A DNA stretch of 54,673 nt from a virus. The stretch covers positions 1 through 54,673 of IMG/VR virus record IMGVR_UViG_3300009026_000012; one strand, written 5' to 3'. Of the stretch, positions 6,722 to 12,653 are shown piece after piece (position 1 is the first letter of the stretch; the number at the start of each line of letters is the position of its first letter). A program made the translations under genes and the position numbers. A model generated the notes under the pieces. The model did not search any database. It was not told the DNA's origin and was given only the letters and a program-made list of their open reading frames with translations.

Positions 6722-7210
6722 TTACAATCTTTTTTGATCGGTATATATGCCCGGGTCGTACATGTCGAGGGTGCCGAGCTTCGTCGCGGAAGGCTCGAAC
6801 GTCTTCGGCACTCCGTTCTCTAGCATGTAGAAGATACGCTTAGCGGCGCCCCTTGGGGTGTTGTCCTCCTCCGCCCATCGCGACTCAAAACACCACTCCC
6901 ACACGGGCTCGTACACCCTAGCTCCGAAAAACACCTTGCTGTACCGGTCCCACGTGAGCCCGTCGAGGTCGTCCCCGTTACCTATGCCCGCTGCAGGGCC
7001 ATGCCCTAGCGCACACGCCACGGTGCCGCAACCCTCATACCCGTCGTTGTAGGCGGAAAGCACCCCGTTTGCCGTGCTGTTACCTTGGGCGAAATAGTAC
7101 TCCATATCGAAGTGGGTATAGTCCTCGGGCAAGTCCCATAAGTAGCGGGCTAGCTTTAAAAGGTTCTCTTTGTGCGTGTCGGTTAGCTGTAGCTCGAACT
7201 TAGTAGACAT
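6722..7210 (-). CDS. CGTVACA-motif protein, paralog 1 (162 aa)
   Basis: One of three paralogs in this genome. Shared blocks are HKENLLKLARYLWDLPEDY with FDM, then CGTVACALGHGPAAG, then a W/F-rich segment and DNTPRGAAKRIFYMLE near the C-terminus. The invariant Cys pair, His and Gly in the CGTVACA block could form an active or metal site. Proteins with a CGTxAC block are scattered in phages and bacteria without known function, as far as I recall. This copy has a longer N-terminus and a longer tail than the others. Its last codons and stop lie in the A-rich upstream part of promoter module a. Confidence 0.85.
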   Translation of the reverse strand: MSTKFELQLTDTHKENLLKLARYLWDLPEDYTHFDMEYYFAQGNSTANGVLSAYNDGYEGCGTVACALGHGPAAGIGNGDDLDGLTWDRYSKVFFGARVYEPVWEWCFESRWAEEDNTPRGAAKRIFYMLENGVPKTFEPSATKLGTLDMYDPGIYTDQKRL

Positions 7211-7592
7211 CGACGGCCTCCAGTGTTTTGGTTTTCATGTTAAAGCGGCACGTATATTGCACGGACTCCCAGCGCCCGCCCAACGTCTTGAACTCTACGT
7301 CCCCCCCACCGATAAAAAATGCCCCCTTAGCCCAGCTCACCTCTCTAACGAAAGTAGGCTCTAGTGCGCCCACCCACCGCGCGCCGAATTTTGCGCGGGC
7401 TTCGACTTGGACGAAGCACTCGCGGTCGGCACCCGAGGAGGTGAAGGCCTCCAGAACGTGCACCGGGTGGAGCTCGTCTACCAATGTGGCCGAACCTGTC
7501 ACCCCCGAAAGGGCGAGCACTACCACTAAGCCGAGGAGGCAGCACGGACCGGCAAAATCGCCTAGGCCCATAAATCTATATTTAGCTATCAT
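7200..7592 (-). CDS. Exported or membrane-anchored protein (130 aa)
   Basis: The N-terminus (MIAKYRFMGLGDFAGPCCLL, then GLVVVLALSGVTGSA) is a clear hydrophobic segment, either an uncleaved anchor or a signal peptide ending near residue 34. The remaining 95 residues are beta-rich with three Cys and would be periplasmic. The Met at residue 8 is an alternative start. Overlaps the genes on both sides. It may act at the cell envelope (exclusion or lysis control); function unknown. Confidence 0.75.
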   Translation of the reverse strand: MIAKYRFMGLGDFAGPCCLLGLVVVLALSGVTGSATLVDELHPVHVLEAFTSSGADRECFVQVEARAKFGARWVGALEPTFVREVSWAKGAFFIGGGDVEFKTLGGRWESVQYTCRFNMKTKTLEAVDVY

Positions 7593-7821
7593 TGGTAAGT
7601 ACCGTGTTGTCTGTTATGCGTGTGATTAGCGGGGGGGCTTCGGCCAAACGTACGCGCTTAGGAGCCCCGTAGGCCTCCGCCGCTGCTTCGTTACGGATTG
7701 CGAGGCATTCCATTAGATTGCCCGTCATAACGCACCGAGCGCCGTCGTAGACGCCGTGCGAGCAACTAGGCCCGCGCATTTCTTCGACGGGCAGGGGTCG
7801 TACTTCGTATAGGTATCTCAT
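7582..7821 (-). CDS. Hypothetical protein (79 aa)
   Basis: Starts MRYLYEVRPLPVEEMRGP; ATGA overlap with the gene before it. Three Cys, a central SHGVYDGARCVM stretch and a helical ECLAIRNEAAAEAYG. The compact layout with coupled neighbours supports expression. No recognised family. Confidence 0.72.
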   Translation of the reverse strand: MRYLYEVRPLPVEEMRGPSCSHGVYDGARCVMTGNLMECLAIRNEAAAEAYGAPKRVRLAEAPPLITRITDNTVLTNDS

Positions 7822-8069
7822 TGGCCCACCTCCACTAGGTTGAAGTCTGACTCATCGAAACACACTAAGGTGGGCGCGCCCGTTGTCGTGTGGTCCCCCG
7901 AGATCTCATATAAGTAGGTAAACTCGGCGGCGCCTTTGTGCGTGACTCGGGCCTTTGCGGCCACATCGTTGGCCCACGCTTTTACGCGGTGCGGCTCTTT
8001 AAGGTGCCGCCCCATGTAGTCCTCTAGGCTACGCACCCCGCTAGGGCTCAAACCTTGTATTTGTTTCAT
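7818..8069 (-). CDS. Hypothetical protein (83 aa)
   Basis: Starts MKQIQGLSPSGVRSLEDYMG at ATG 8069; the longer frame upstream only shadows the neighbouring gene. An N-terminal helical part is followed by beta-like strands (EFTYLYEISGDH, TLVCFDESDFNLVEVG). Its stop overlaps the next start in an ATGA junction. Not recognised. Confidence 0.72.
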   Translation of the reverse strand: MKQIQGLSPSGVRSLEDYMGRHLKEPHRVKAWANDVAAKARVTHKGAAEFTYLYEISGDHTTTGAPTLVCFDESDFNLVEVGQ

Positions 8070-8226
8070 CGTTTGCGTTCTCCGTTTTCTTGTTTTGATG
8101 TTCGGCCACAGCGGCGAGAAATAGGTCCGCGTGGAGCTCTTCGCGGAACCCGGCGACGACTCGGCCATCTTCGTAGATGAACCAGCCCCCGCCCCCGCGC
8201 TGCTTATTTAAAGAACGCGCCACCAT
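8041..8226 (-). CDS. Small hypothetical protein (61 aa)
   Basis: Starts MVARSLNKQRGGGGWFIYED at ATG 8226, which lies inside the end of the preceding 55-aa gene. The GWFIYEDGRVVAGF segment looks like a beta hairpin, followed by a helix and a disordered charged tail. Overlaps the next gene by 29 bases. Function unknown. Confidence 0.68.
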   Translation of the reverse strand: MVARSLNKQRGGGGWFIYEDGRVVAGFREELHADLFLAAVAEHQNKKTENANDETNTRFEP

Positions 8227-8375
8227 CCTGCGCGCTCCCCGATAAGTACGTCGCTAGGCTTAACCAAAAGGCCTATGTTTTCCACGGCCTCCTCAAAGGA
8301 CTGGAGTAGCTCTATGTCGAACACTGCTAGCTCGCCGGTGTTTTCGGTTGGTACTGTTATCGTCATAGTTGTCAT
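8208..8375 (-). CDS. Small hypothetical protein, first gene of promoter module b operon (55 aa)
   Basis: A 55-codon frame beginning MTTMTITVPTENTGELAVFD at ATG 8375 and ending with TAA at 8208-8210. It uses the GGGAG ribosome site of the module b leader (GGGAGTAGAAAAAATG). The sequence is acidic, with a strand-helix pattern and a basic WWRVL end. Overlap of 19 bases with the next gene supports coupled translation. Not recognised. Confidence 0.75.
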   Translation of the reverse strand: MTTMTITVPTENTGELAVFDIELLQSFEEAVENIGLLVKPSDVLIGERAGWWRVL

Positions 8376-8380
8376 TTTTT

Positions 8381-8821
8381 CTACTCCCGTTTCGTTGTTG
8401 TTGGAGCTATTATACCGTTGTTGGCGGGAGTGTCAACAAGTATTTTACAATCTTTTTTGATTGCGCCCACCCCCAATATGGCCGCCACTTCTCGGAGCTG
8501 CTCTACGCTAGGCGTGTCTTTTCGGTTGCCCGGCCACGAGTGTATGTACAGTTTAGTGCGCACGGCGTTGGCGATGAGCTTCGACTCTTCGTACTCTTGG
8601 TAGTCTTGCTCGTTCGCAAAAATCTGGTAGTTTGACGAGTAGCCCCACTTAGGCACCCACGAGGATATGTGCACCGGCACCGGCTCGGCACCTATACCGC
8701 GCTGCAGGTAAAAAAACTTAGTCCCTACTTTGTGTACTTCTATCGGCCCCGTAATGTGCTCGAATCCGGGCGCCCCGACGATGTAGAGGGTCTCCCCTTC
8801 TTTCGGCCTGTATGGTCTCAT
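8381..8821 (-). CDS. Hypothetical protein whose 3' end is read through promoter module b (146 aa)
   Basis: Starts MRPYRPKEGETLYIVGAPGF in an ATGA overlap with the previous gene. The first half is rich in beta strands, with a pattern of small barrel-like (SH3/KOW-like) domains, and the second half is helical. From about residue 118 (GAIKKDCKILVDTP) the frame is simply the translation of promoter module b, and the stop TAG lies in the next leader. The ancestral C-terminus has thus probably been replaced by module sequence. Function unknown. Confidence 0.72.
   Translation of the reverse strand: MRPYRPKEGETLYIVGAPGFEHITGPIEVHKVGTKFFYLQRGIGAEPVPVHISSWVPKWGYSSNYQIFANEQDYQEYEESKLIANAVRTKLYIHSWPGNRKDTPSVEQLREVAAILGVGAIKKDCKILVDTPANNGIIAPTTTKRE
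8387..8439 (-). promoter_or_regulatory. Promoter/operator module b
   Basis: TTGACA (8431-8436), 16-bp spacer, perfect TATAAT (8409-8414). TTGTTG (8418-8423) and CAACAA (8434-8439) form the inverted repeat with 10 bases between. The leader again has CTCC, AACAACAACGAAAC and GGGAG. The module lies within the translated 3' end of the 146-aa gene. It drives the five to six genes down to the paralog at 6722. Confidence 0.85.
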
Positions 8822-8973
8822 TGGTAAAGCCCTCTTATAAGATCCGCGTACACCCGGCCTCTAGGCCTAAAAGCGCGCTGTCTGCGGGTCGTGCGTGTTA
8901 TGTCGTTTTGTCGGGGGGTCATGGCCGCGTGCTGCTTTCGGTACGCTTTGCGCAGCTCTAGTACGTCATTCAT
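8818..8973 (-). CDS. Small highly basic protein (51 aa)
   Basis: ATG 8973 opens a 51-codon frame starting MNDVLELRKAYRKQHAAMTP; TGA lies at 8818-8820 in an ATGA overlap with the next gene. AAGGAG stands 11 bases before the start. About 13 Arg/Lys residues (QNDITRTTRRQRAFRPRGRV) make nucleic acid binding likely. Too short for a usual length cutoff but well supported by signals and overlaps. Confidence 0.75.
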   Translation of the reverse strand: MNDVLELRKAYRKQHAAMTPRQNDITRTTRRQRAFRPRGRVYADLIRGLYQ

Positions 8974-9223
8974 GGCTATAAACTCCTTCGATTGTTATCG
9001 GGCGGGCTTGTGAAAGTCTGAGGCTCACCTCGTCGTGTACGGCGACCACCTCGACGGAGTACCCGTAGGGCAGACGAAGCCCGGCGAGCGCGTCCCCCAT
9101 TTCGGCCATTGCCCGGCGCGTTCCCCCGAGGCGTTGCGCTATTAGGGCGTAGCACTCCCGTGCCTCCCGTCGGCAATTTATACAGCCGCCGTACAGTATC
9201 TTGCCGTGGTGACATGTAGGCAT
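8966..9223 (-). CDS. Hypothetical protein with N-terminal CxxC/H cluster (85 aa)
   Basis: Starts MPTCHHGKILYGGCINCRRE. C4, H5, C14 and C17 form a plausible zinc site at the very N-terminus, followed by a helix (AMAEMGDALAGLRLP) and strands. Start overlaps the upstream TAA (TAATG). A second open frame over nearly the same bases is a shadow. No family recognised. Confidence 0.72.
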   Translation of the reverse strand: MPTCHHGKILYGGCINCRREARECYALIAQRLGGTRRAMAEMGDALAGLRLPYGYSVEVVAVHDEVSLRLSQARPITIEGVYSHE

Positions 9224-10002
9224 TAGCTCCCCCCCGCGTGTGCGGCTAAGTGGAGAAGGGCGTCTTTATATTCCTTCCATAGTTCAAGCGCGCCGTCGTC
9301 CATTTCGGCGATAACTTCGTCGGAGAGAGTCCGCCATTGGTCGAGGGTATGAACTTGGCACCCTACGCGCATCGTGTTAGGGGTGATCGTTACTGTCCAC
9401 GGAAAGCCCGTTAGAACTACTGGATTTTTTTCTAAAACGTCCCCGCTGACCTGCGCGGTGCCGTAGACCCACGCGTCCCCGCTGACCCGCGCGTCCCCGC
9501 AGACCTGCGCGTTACCGTAGACCCGCGCGTTACCGTAGACCTGCGCGTCCCCGCTGACCTGCGCGTCCCCGCTGACCCGCGCGTCCCCGCAGACCTGCGC
9601 GTTACCGTAGACCCGCGCGTTACCGTAGACCTGCGCGGTGCCGTAGACCTGCGCGTCCCCGCAGACCCACGCGTCCCCGCGAACCCACGCGTCCCCGCTG
9701 ACCTGCGCGTCCCCGTAGACCCGCGCGGTGCCGTAGACCTGCGCGTCCCCGCTGACCTGCGCGTCCCCGCTGACCTGCGCGTCCCCGCTGACCTGCGCGC
9801 CCCCGCTGACCTGCGCGCCCCCGCTGACCTGCGCGTTACCGTAGACCCACGCGTTACCGTAATGGGTCAGGTTCTCCATAGACTCCACCCATCCGCCTAA
9901 CTCGCCTTCTTTCACGTTAGCGAAGTCGATGCACGCGCGAATTCGGTGCAGGATCTTGCCAACGTGCTCTTTGGTTTCTTCTGTTAGCTCATACTTTTGC
10001 AT
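9223..10002 (-). CDS. Hexapeptide-repeat (left-handed beta-solenoid-like) phage protein
   Basis: A 259-aa protein. The N-terminus (MQKYELTEETKEHVGKILHR, with the following DFANVKEGELGGWVES) matches a common prophage protein family. Then come about 23 units of six residues with the pattern A-[QRW]-V-[YSCR]-G-[NDGT] (residues about 48-190), the hallmark of a left-handed beta helix. A non-repeat cap with a helical end follows. ATG 10002 overlaps the previous TAA. Related proteins are often auto-named polymer-forming or bactofilin-like, without proven function. The long solenoid suggests binding or scaffolding rather than catalysis; no acyltransferase residues are evident. Confidence 0.85.
   Translation of the reverse strand: MQKYELTEETKEHVGKILHRIRACIDFANVKEGELGGWVESMENLTHYGNAWVYGNAQVSGGAQVSGGAQVSGDAQVSGDAQVSGDAQVYGTARVYGDAQVSGDAWVRGDAWVCGDAQVYGTAQVYGNARVYGNAQVCGDARVSGDAQVSGDAQVYGNARVYGNAQVCGDARVSGDAWVYGTAQVSGDVLEKNPVVLTGFPWTVTITPNTMRVGCQVHTLDQWRTLSDEVIAEMDDGALELWKEYKDALLHLAAHAGGS
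9436..9867. repeat. 18-bp degenerate tandem repeats coding for the hexapeptide solenoid
   Basis: On the plus strand, 18-bp units such as GCTGACCTGCGCGTCCCC alternate with GTAGACCTGCGCGTTACC and similar forms, about 23 in all. A four-unit block (AQVYGN, ARVYGN, AQVCGD, ARVSGD) occurs twice in almost identical form, which shows recent internal duplication. Copy number is likely to vary between isolates by recombination or slippage. It is coding DNA, not a CRISPR array. Confidence 0.9.
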
Positions 10003-10172
10003 TAGCTCCCCCCCAGTATTGCTATTAAAAAACTCAATAAGGCGGCATAGCACGCCACAACAACGAGCGCAAACACCCCTAGCGCCCCCCTCTTGCTCAG
10101 CCCTCGCACCCGGCTGCCTGTGCCCAGCGTGAGAGCGGCGAACAGTACCAGCACCCCCACCACGGCTAACAT
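10002..10172 (-). CDS. Small two-helix membrane protein (56 aa)
   Basis: ATG 10172 opens a 56-codon frame starting MLAVVGVLVLFAALTLGTGS, with a basic turn (SRVRGLSKRG), a second hydrophobic segment (LGVFALVVVACYAALLSFL) and TAA at 10002-10004 overlapping the next ATG. The ATG lies inside the end of the preceding gene. Two membrane segments and a short cytoplasmic or periplasmic loop fit a small holin-like or envelope protein, but there is no lysis gene beside it. Function unknown. Confidence 0.75.
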   Translation of the reverse strand: MLAVVGVLVLFAALTLGTGSRVRGLSKRGALGVFALVVVACYAALLSFLIAILGGS

Positions 10173-10390
10173 GAGTTCACCAAGCGGATAGCTTCGCCCG
10201 GCCCTAACACGTGGCCGGTCTCCTCTTCAAAGGCGTGGACCACGGCGAAAAGGGCCGCCGGGCTTTGGTCGTCCAACGGTACGAAGGCCGTCACTTTTTG
10301 GGATATCTTAATCCGTAGGGGGTCGGTTAGCCGGACCTTCGCGCGCGCCTCCACTTTTCCCAAAAAGCAGAGCACTTGGTAGGTGTTCAT
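10166..10390 (-). CDS. Hypothetical protein (74 aa)
   Basis: Starts MNTYQVLCFLGKVEARAKVR in an ATGA overlap with the gene before it. The pattern of basic strands (AKVRLTDPLRIKISQKVTAF) followed by a helix (AALFAVVHAFEEETGH) suggests a small alpha/beta domain. Not recognised. Confidence 0.72.
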   Translation of the reverse strand: MNTYQVLCFLGKVEARAKVRLTDPLRIKISQKVTAFVPLDDQSPAALFAVVHAFEEETGHVLGPGEAIRLVNSC

Positions 10391-10569
10391 GTTGCTAGCT
10401 GAGCGCGAGCCCAGCGGTGTGCGGCGGGTTTACGGGCGAACTTCCGAACGCCTAGGACCTGCTCCTCGCCACTACTGTGCAATCGCACAAAGGTGGCACG
10501 GATCTTGCCGTCGTTTTTGGATATCTTAACCACCTTAGTTTGAGTGGCTTTTCTTAATACTTCCCACAT
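10387..10569 (-). CDS. Small basic protein (60 aa)
   Basis: Starts MWEVLRKATQTKVVKISKND behind GGAGAG. Beta-rich first half, then a basic helix (RKFARKPAAHRWARAQLA) suited to nucleic acid binding. Two bases separate it from the 55-aa gene. Family not recognised. Confidence 0.72.
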   Translation of the reverse strand: MWEVLRKATQTKVVKISKNDGKIRATFVRLHSSGEEQVLGVRKFARKPAAHRWARAQLAT

Positions 10570-10571
10570 GG

Positions 10572-10739
10572 CTACGCTCTCCAGAGATCCGCCTCGGCCT
10601 TACATTGGCCTAGCTTCTCTTCGTCGCCAATGCTGTGGAAGTGCTCCAAGCGTTGGCATAGGTTAAAAATTGCTTTTTGTTCGCGGGCGGTTTTAGACGC
10701 CGCTAAGGTTCTGAGTTCCGCGATTACTGAATATGGCAT
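10572..10739 (-). CDS. Small helical protein, first gene of promoter module c operon (55 aa)
   Basis: Starts MPYSVIAELRTLAASKTARE at ATG 10739, using the module leader's GGGAG; a longer in-frame reading passes through the promoter and is rejected. Almost entirely helical with a Cys near the middle and an acidic tail. Possibly a small regulator of a larger partner. Function unknown. Confidence 0.75.
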   Translation of the reverse strand: MPYSVIAELRTLAASKTAREQKAIFNLCQRLEHFHSIGDEEKLGQCKAEADLWRA

Positions 10740-10748
10740 TTTTTTCTG

Positions 10749-10804
10749 CTCCCGTTTCGTTGTTGTTGAGCTCATTGTACTATTGTTGGCGGGAGTGTCA
10801 ACAA
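10749..10804 (-). promoter_or_regulatory. Promoter/operator module c
   Basis: TTGACA (10796-10801), 16-bp spacer, TACAAT (10774-10779); TTGTTG (10783-10788) and CAACAA (10799-10804). In this leader GCTC rather than CTCC precedes AACAACAACGAAAC and can pair with the GAGC that ends GGGAGC, so pairing with the ribosome site is kept although the bases differ. The A-rich upstream part holds the stop codon of the second CGTVACA paralog. It drives the genes down to 8381. Confidence 0.85.
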
Positions 10805-10809
10805 CTATT

Positions 10810-11229
10810 TTACAATCTTTTTTGATCGGCATAAATATCTGGGGTCCAGCCGCTCCGTGGGGACCTGCGCTCCAGCATGTAGAAGATACGCTTAGCGGCA
10901 CCCCTTGGGGTGTTGTCTTTCTGGCGCCAAGTATCCGAAAAGCACCAAAGCCATTCAGTGGAGTGCCCCGGAAGGCCGAAAGCCTCTAGGGAGTACGAAT
11001 ACCACCCGGCCACGTTGTCGGATGGCTTAACCCCCGCAGCAGGGCCGTGGCCCAGCGCACACGCTACGGTGCCACAGCCCCCGGGTCTTTGTGCGTTTTG
11101 CGGGGGGCAGTGCCCTATAGGGTCCGGTCCATCGAAAAAGGTCTCCATATCGAAGTGGGTATAGTCCTCGGGCAAGTCCCACAAATAGCGGGCTAGCTTT
11201 AAAAGGTTCTCTCTGTGCTTTGCTTCCAT
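10810..11229 (-). CDS. CGTVACA-motif protein, paralog 2 (139 aa)
   Basis: Starts MEAKHRENLLKLARYLWDLP. It shares with its two paralogs the N-terminal helix, FDM, CGTVACALGHGPAAG, a W/F-rich middle (TEWLWCF) and DNTPRGAAKRIFYMLE. Between FDM and the Cys block it is divergent (PQNAQRPGG), as in the other two, so this loop evolves quickly. It ends in DQKRL with the stop inside promoter module c, exactly as paralog 1 ends at module a. The ribosome site AGGAG lies in a remnant of the shared leader. Confidence 0.85.
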   Translation of the reverse strand: MEAKHRENLLKLARYLWDLPEDYTHFDMETFFDGPDPIGHCPPQNAQRPGGCGTVACALGHGPAAGVKPSDNVAGWYSYSLEAFGLPGHSTEWLWCFSDTWRQKDNTPRGAAKRIFYMLERRSPRSGWTPDIYADQKRL

Positions 11230-11247
11230 TGTCTTGCTCCTGTTTCG

Positions 11248-11463
11248 TTAGTAGCGCACCATAGGCGCGCCTAAAAAGTTGACGATATCCCCGCGCACTT
11301 TCACCCGTAGGAGCCCGCGCATACGGAGCCGCTGCAGTTCGCGCAACGCTTGCCCCTTCGCAGCCCGCTCTATGAGAGTGTGGCCGGTATCCTCAATCGG
11401 TTGGAACGCCCGTTCCACTTTACGCGATATAGGCCCCCCGAATTTTAGCTCCTCGTTTATCAT
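11248..11463 (-). CDS. Small basic protein (71 aa)
   Basis: Starts MINEELKFGGPISRKVERAF at ATG 11463, in an ATGA overlap with the preceding gene. Helical and basic in the middle (RAAKGQALRELQRLRMRGLL), ending in beta-like VKVRGDIVNFLGAPMVRY. The layout helix-turn-strand could be a winged-helix-type DNA-binding fold, but the evidence is weak. Not recognised. Confidence 0.7.
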   Translation of the reverse strand: MINEELKFGGPISRKVERAFQPIEDTGHTLIERAAKGQALRELQRLRMRGLLRVKVRGDIVNFLGAPMVRY

Positions 11464-11726
11464 GCTGGGCCCCCCGCCATCAGCCACAGTTGTGTTAAAA
11501 GCTCGTTTGCGGGTTGCCGCTGCATACTGCGGAACACCCGCCCGTCCAGCCTCCACACGATACTCTCGTCGCGGGTGTCCGCGCTTCTAGCTCCCGGCGG
11601 CGTGTTGTCGGGGTGGAGCGCTCGGCTCCAGAAAAGCGCCTCGCATTTTCGGACGAAAGCCGCCGCCCTACTGGACCCCGGGGATATGCCCTCGATACGG
11701 ATCTCTAGGTCTCTTAAGTGTGCCAT
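11460..11726 (-). CDS. Hypothetical protein (88 aa)
   Basis: Starts MAHLRDLEIRIEGISPGSSR behind a strong GGGAGGGGG. Helix-rich, with a central charged stretch (DNTPPGARSADTRDES) and a C-terminal amphipathic part (NELLTQLWLMAG). Coupled to the next gene by ATGA. No known family. Confidence 0.72.
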   Translation of the reverse strand: MAHLRDLEIRIEGISPGSSRAAAFVRKCEALFWSRALHPDNTPPGARSADTRDESIVWRLDGRVFRSMQRQPANELLTQLWLMAGGPA

Positions 11727-11747
11727 TGTCCCCCTCCCGGGGCGCGA

Positions 11748-11996
11748 CTAGCGCGCTATTGCTTGGGCTAAGTATTTAAAAAAGTGCATGACGTCCCCGT
11801 TCTTAAAATCAATCATTACTAGGGTTTTTCTGATCTGGTCTTGTTCGTGCTTTGGAGCTATAAGGATGTGCTCTACGACCGTTTCTAGTGTCATAAAATT
11901 AGTCCCGCTAGGGCCTTCTACGATGATCTCCGAGCCCATGCTTATGCCGTCCTTCTCTTCGATCAAGTTATTTAGGTATGTAGAAATGTTGCTCAT
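11748..11996 (-). CDS. Hypothetical protein, first gene of promoter module d operon (82 aa)
   Basis: Starts MSNISTYLNNLIEEKDGISM at ATG 11996, using the leader ribosome site of module d. The pattern (helix, strand pair IIVEGPSGTNFMTLETVVEH, helix, strand) is a small alpha/beta domain. Acidic overall. Not recognised. Confidence 0.75.
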   Translation of the reverse strand: MSNISTYLNNLIEEKDGISMGSEIIVEGPSGTNFMTLETVVEHILIAPKHEQDQIRKTLVMIDFKNGDVMHFFKYLAQAIAR

Positions 11997-12003
11997 TGTC
12001 GTG

Positions 12004-12059
12004 CTCCCGTTTCGTTGTTGTTGAGCCCATTGTACTCTTGTTGGCGGTAGTGTCAACAA
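12004..12059 (-). promoter_or_regulatory. Promoter/operator module d
   Basis: TTGACA (12051-12056), 16-bp spacer, TACAAT (12029-12034); TTGTTG (12038-12043) and CAACAA (12054-12059). Leader GCTC, AACAACAACGAAAC, GGGAGC as in module c. The stop codon of the 119-aa gene upstream is the TAA inside the conserved GTAAAATA of the module. It serves the genes 11996 to 10810. Confidence 0.85.
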
Positions 12060-12064
12060 CTATT

Positions 12065-12424
12065 TTACTCTGGCACGTAAAGTTTGTCGTGCGGCGGGAG
12101 TAGGAGCTCTCCGTTCTCGTCAACCTCAATAAGGAACAGCTGGTCCTTTTCGGTAAACGCCGCACGTATTCGGAGGATCTTTTCGTGTGTCGTGGGGGTG
12201 AAGCTAAATACTCTTAGCGTCTTGGTCTCGCGAAAACGGCCGCCCCCTATGTGCTCTAGCATGTATATGCCTAGAGTATACCGACGGGCCTCCATTTTCG
12301 CTAAGTCCGCCTTTAGTGCTGCGATCTCAGCGAGTAGGGCCGTGGTCTCCCGGTCGTGTCTTTCTATCATTTTGAAAAGTTCCGCTTCGTTCTCTTTCAC
12401 TAACTTAACTATTTGGTCTTGCAT
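12065..12424 (-). CDS. Coiled-coil protein, single-gene cassette between modules e and d (119 aa)
   Basis: Starts MQDQIVKLVKENEAELFKMI at ATG 12424. Residues about 1-50 form a heptad-like coiled coil (RETTALLAEIAALKADLAKM); the rest is beta-rich (LEHIGGGRFRETKTLRVFSF), ending YVPE. The start is fixed by the module e leader. Likely an oligomeric accessory protein. Function unknown. Confidence 0.77.
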   Translation of the reverse strand: MQDQIVKLVKENEAELFKMIERHDRETTALLAEIAALKADLAKMEARRYTLGIYMLEHIGGGRFRETKTLRVFSFTPTTHEKILRIRAAFTEKDQLFLIEVDENGELLLPPHDKLYVPE

Positions 12425-12431
12425 GGCCTTG

Positions 12432-12488
12432 CTCCCGTTTCGTTGTTGTTGAGTTAATTGTACTCTTGTTGGCGGGGGTGTCAACAAG
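12432..12488 (-). promoter_or_regulatory. Promoter/operator module e
   Basis: TTGACA (12479-12484), 16-bp spacer, TACAAT (12457-12462); CTTGTTG (12465-12471) and CAACAAG (12482-12488). The leader has AACAACAACGAAAC and GGGAGC but only a three-base CTC partner, so the leader hairpin is weaker here. It drives the 119-aa gene and lies about 95 bp downstream of promoter f in tandem. Confidence 0.85.
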
Positions 12489-12558
12489 TATTTTACAGTG
12501 TTAAAGCCGAGCCACAGGCTCCCTCCCCGCAGTTAAGCGGCGTCTAGTGAGTAAGGAC

Positions 12559-12589
12559 ATTGTACTCTTGTTGGCGGTGGTGTCAACAA
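12559..12589 (-). promoter_or_regulatory. Orphan promoter/operator f without the shared leader
   Basis: TTGACA (12581-12586), 16-bp spacer, TACAAT (12559-12564); CTTGTTG (12567-12573) and CAACAA (12584-12589). Unlike the other modules it is not followed by the AACAACAACGAAAC leader or a gene. About 60 nt of non-coding RNA, with a small GAGCC/GGCTC hairpin, would be made before promoter e. It stands directly behind the terminator at 12605-12629. It may be a module that lost its cargo gene, or may make a small RNA. Confidence 0.75.
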
Positions 12590-12604
12590 ATATTTTACGC
12601 ACAT

Positions 12605-12629
12605 AAAAAAAGCGGCTTTTTAGGGCCGC
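12605..12629 (-). terminator. Rho-independent terminator of the 18.5-12.6 kb operon
   Basis: On the minus strand GCGGC, an 8-base loop and GCCGC are followed by seven T. The stem can extend by A-T and G-T pairs into the flanking A and T runs. It closes the long operon that begins at promoter g and ends with the DUF1353 gene, and it is followed 20 bp later by promoter f. Confidence 0.8.
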
Positions 12630-12653
12630 CTTTTCGTCGTTCCCCGCAGGGTG

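Noticed and set aside
9436-9867. Regular repeats that look like a CRISPR array
   Set aside because: No unique spacers between identical repeats; the 18-bp units encode hexapeptides in a clear reading frame. The same applies to 23381-23524.
12505-12564. 19-codon frame starting MSLLTRRRLTA
   Set aside because: Its ATG overlaps the -10 box of promoter f, so the transcript starts downstream of it; no ribosome site.
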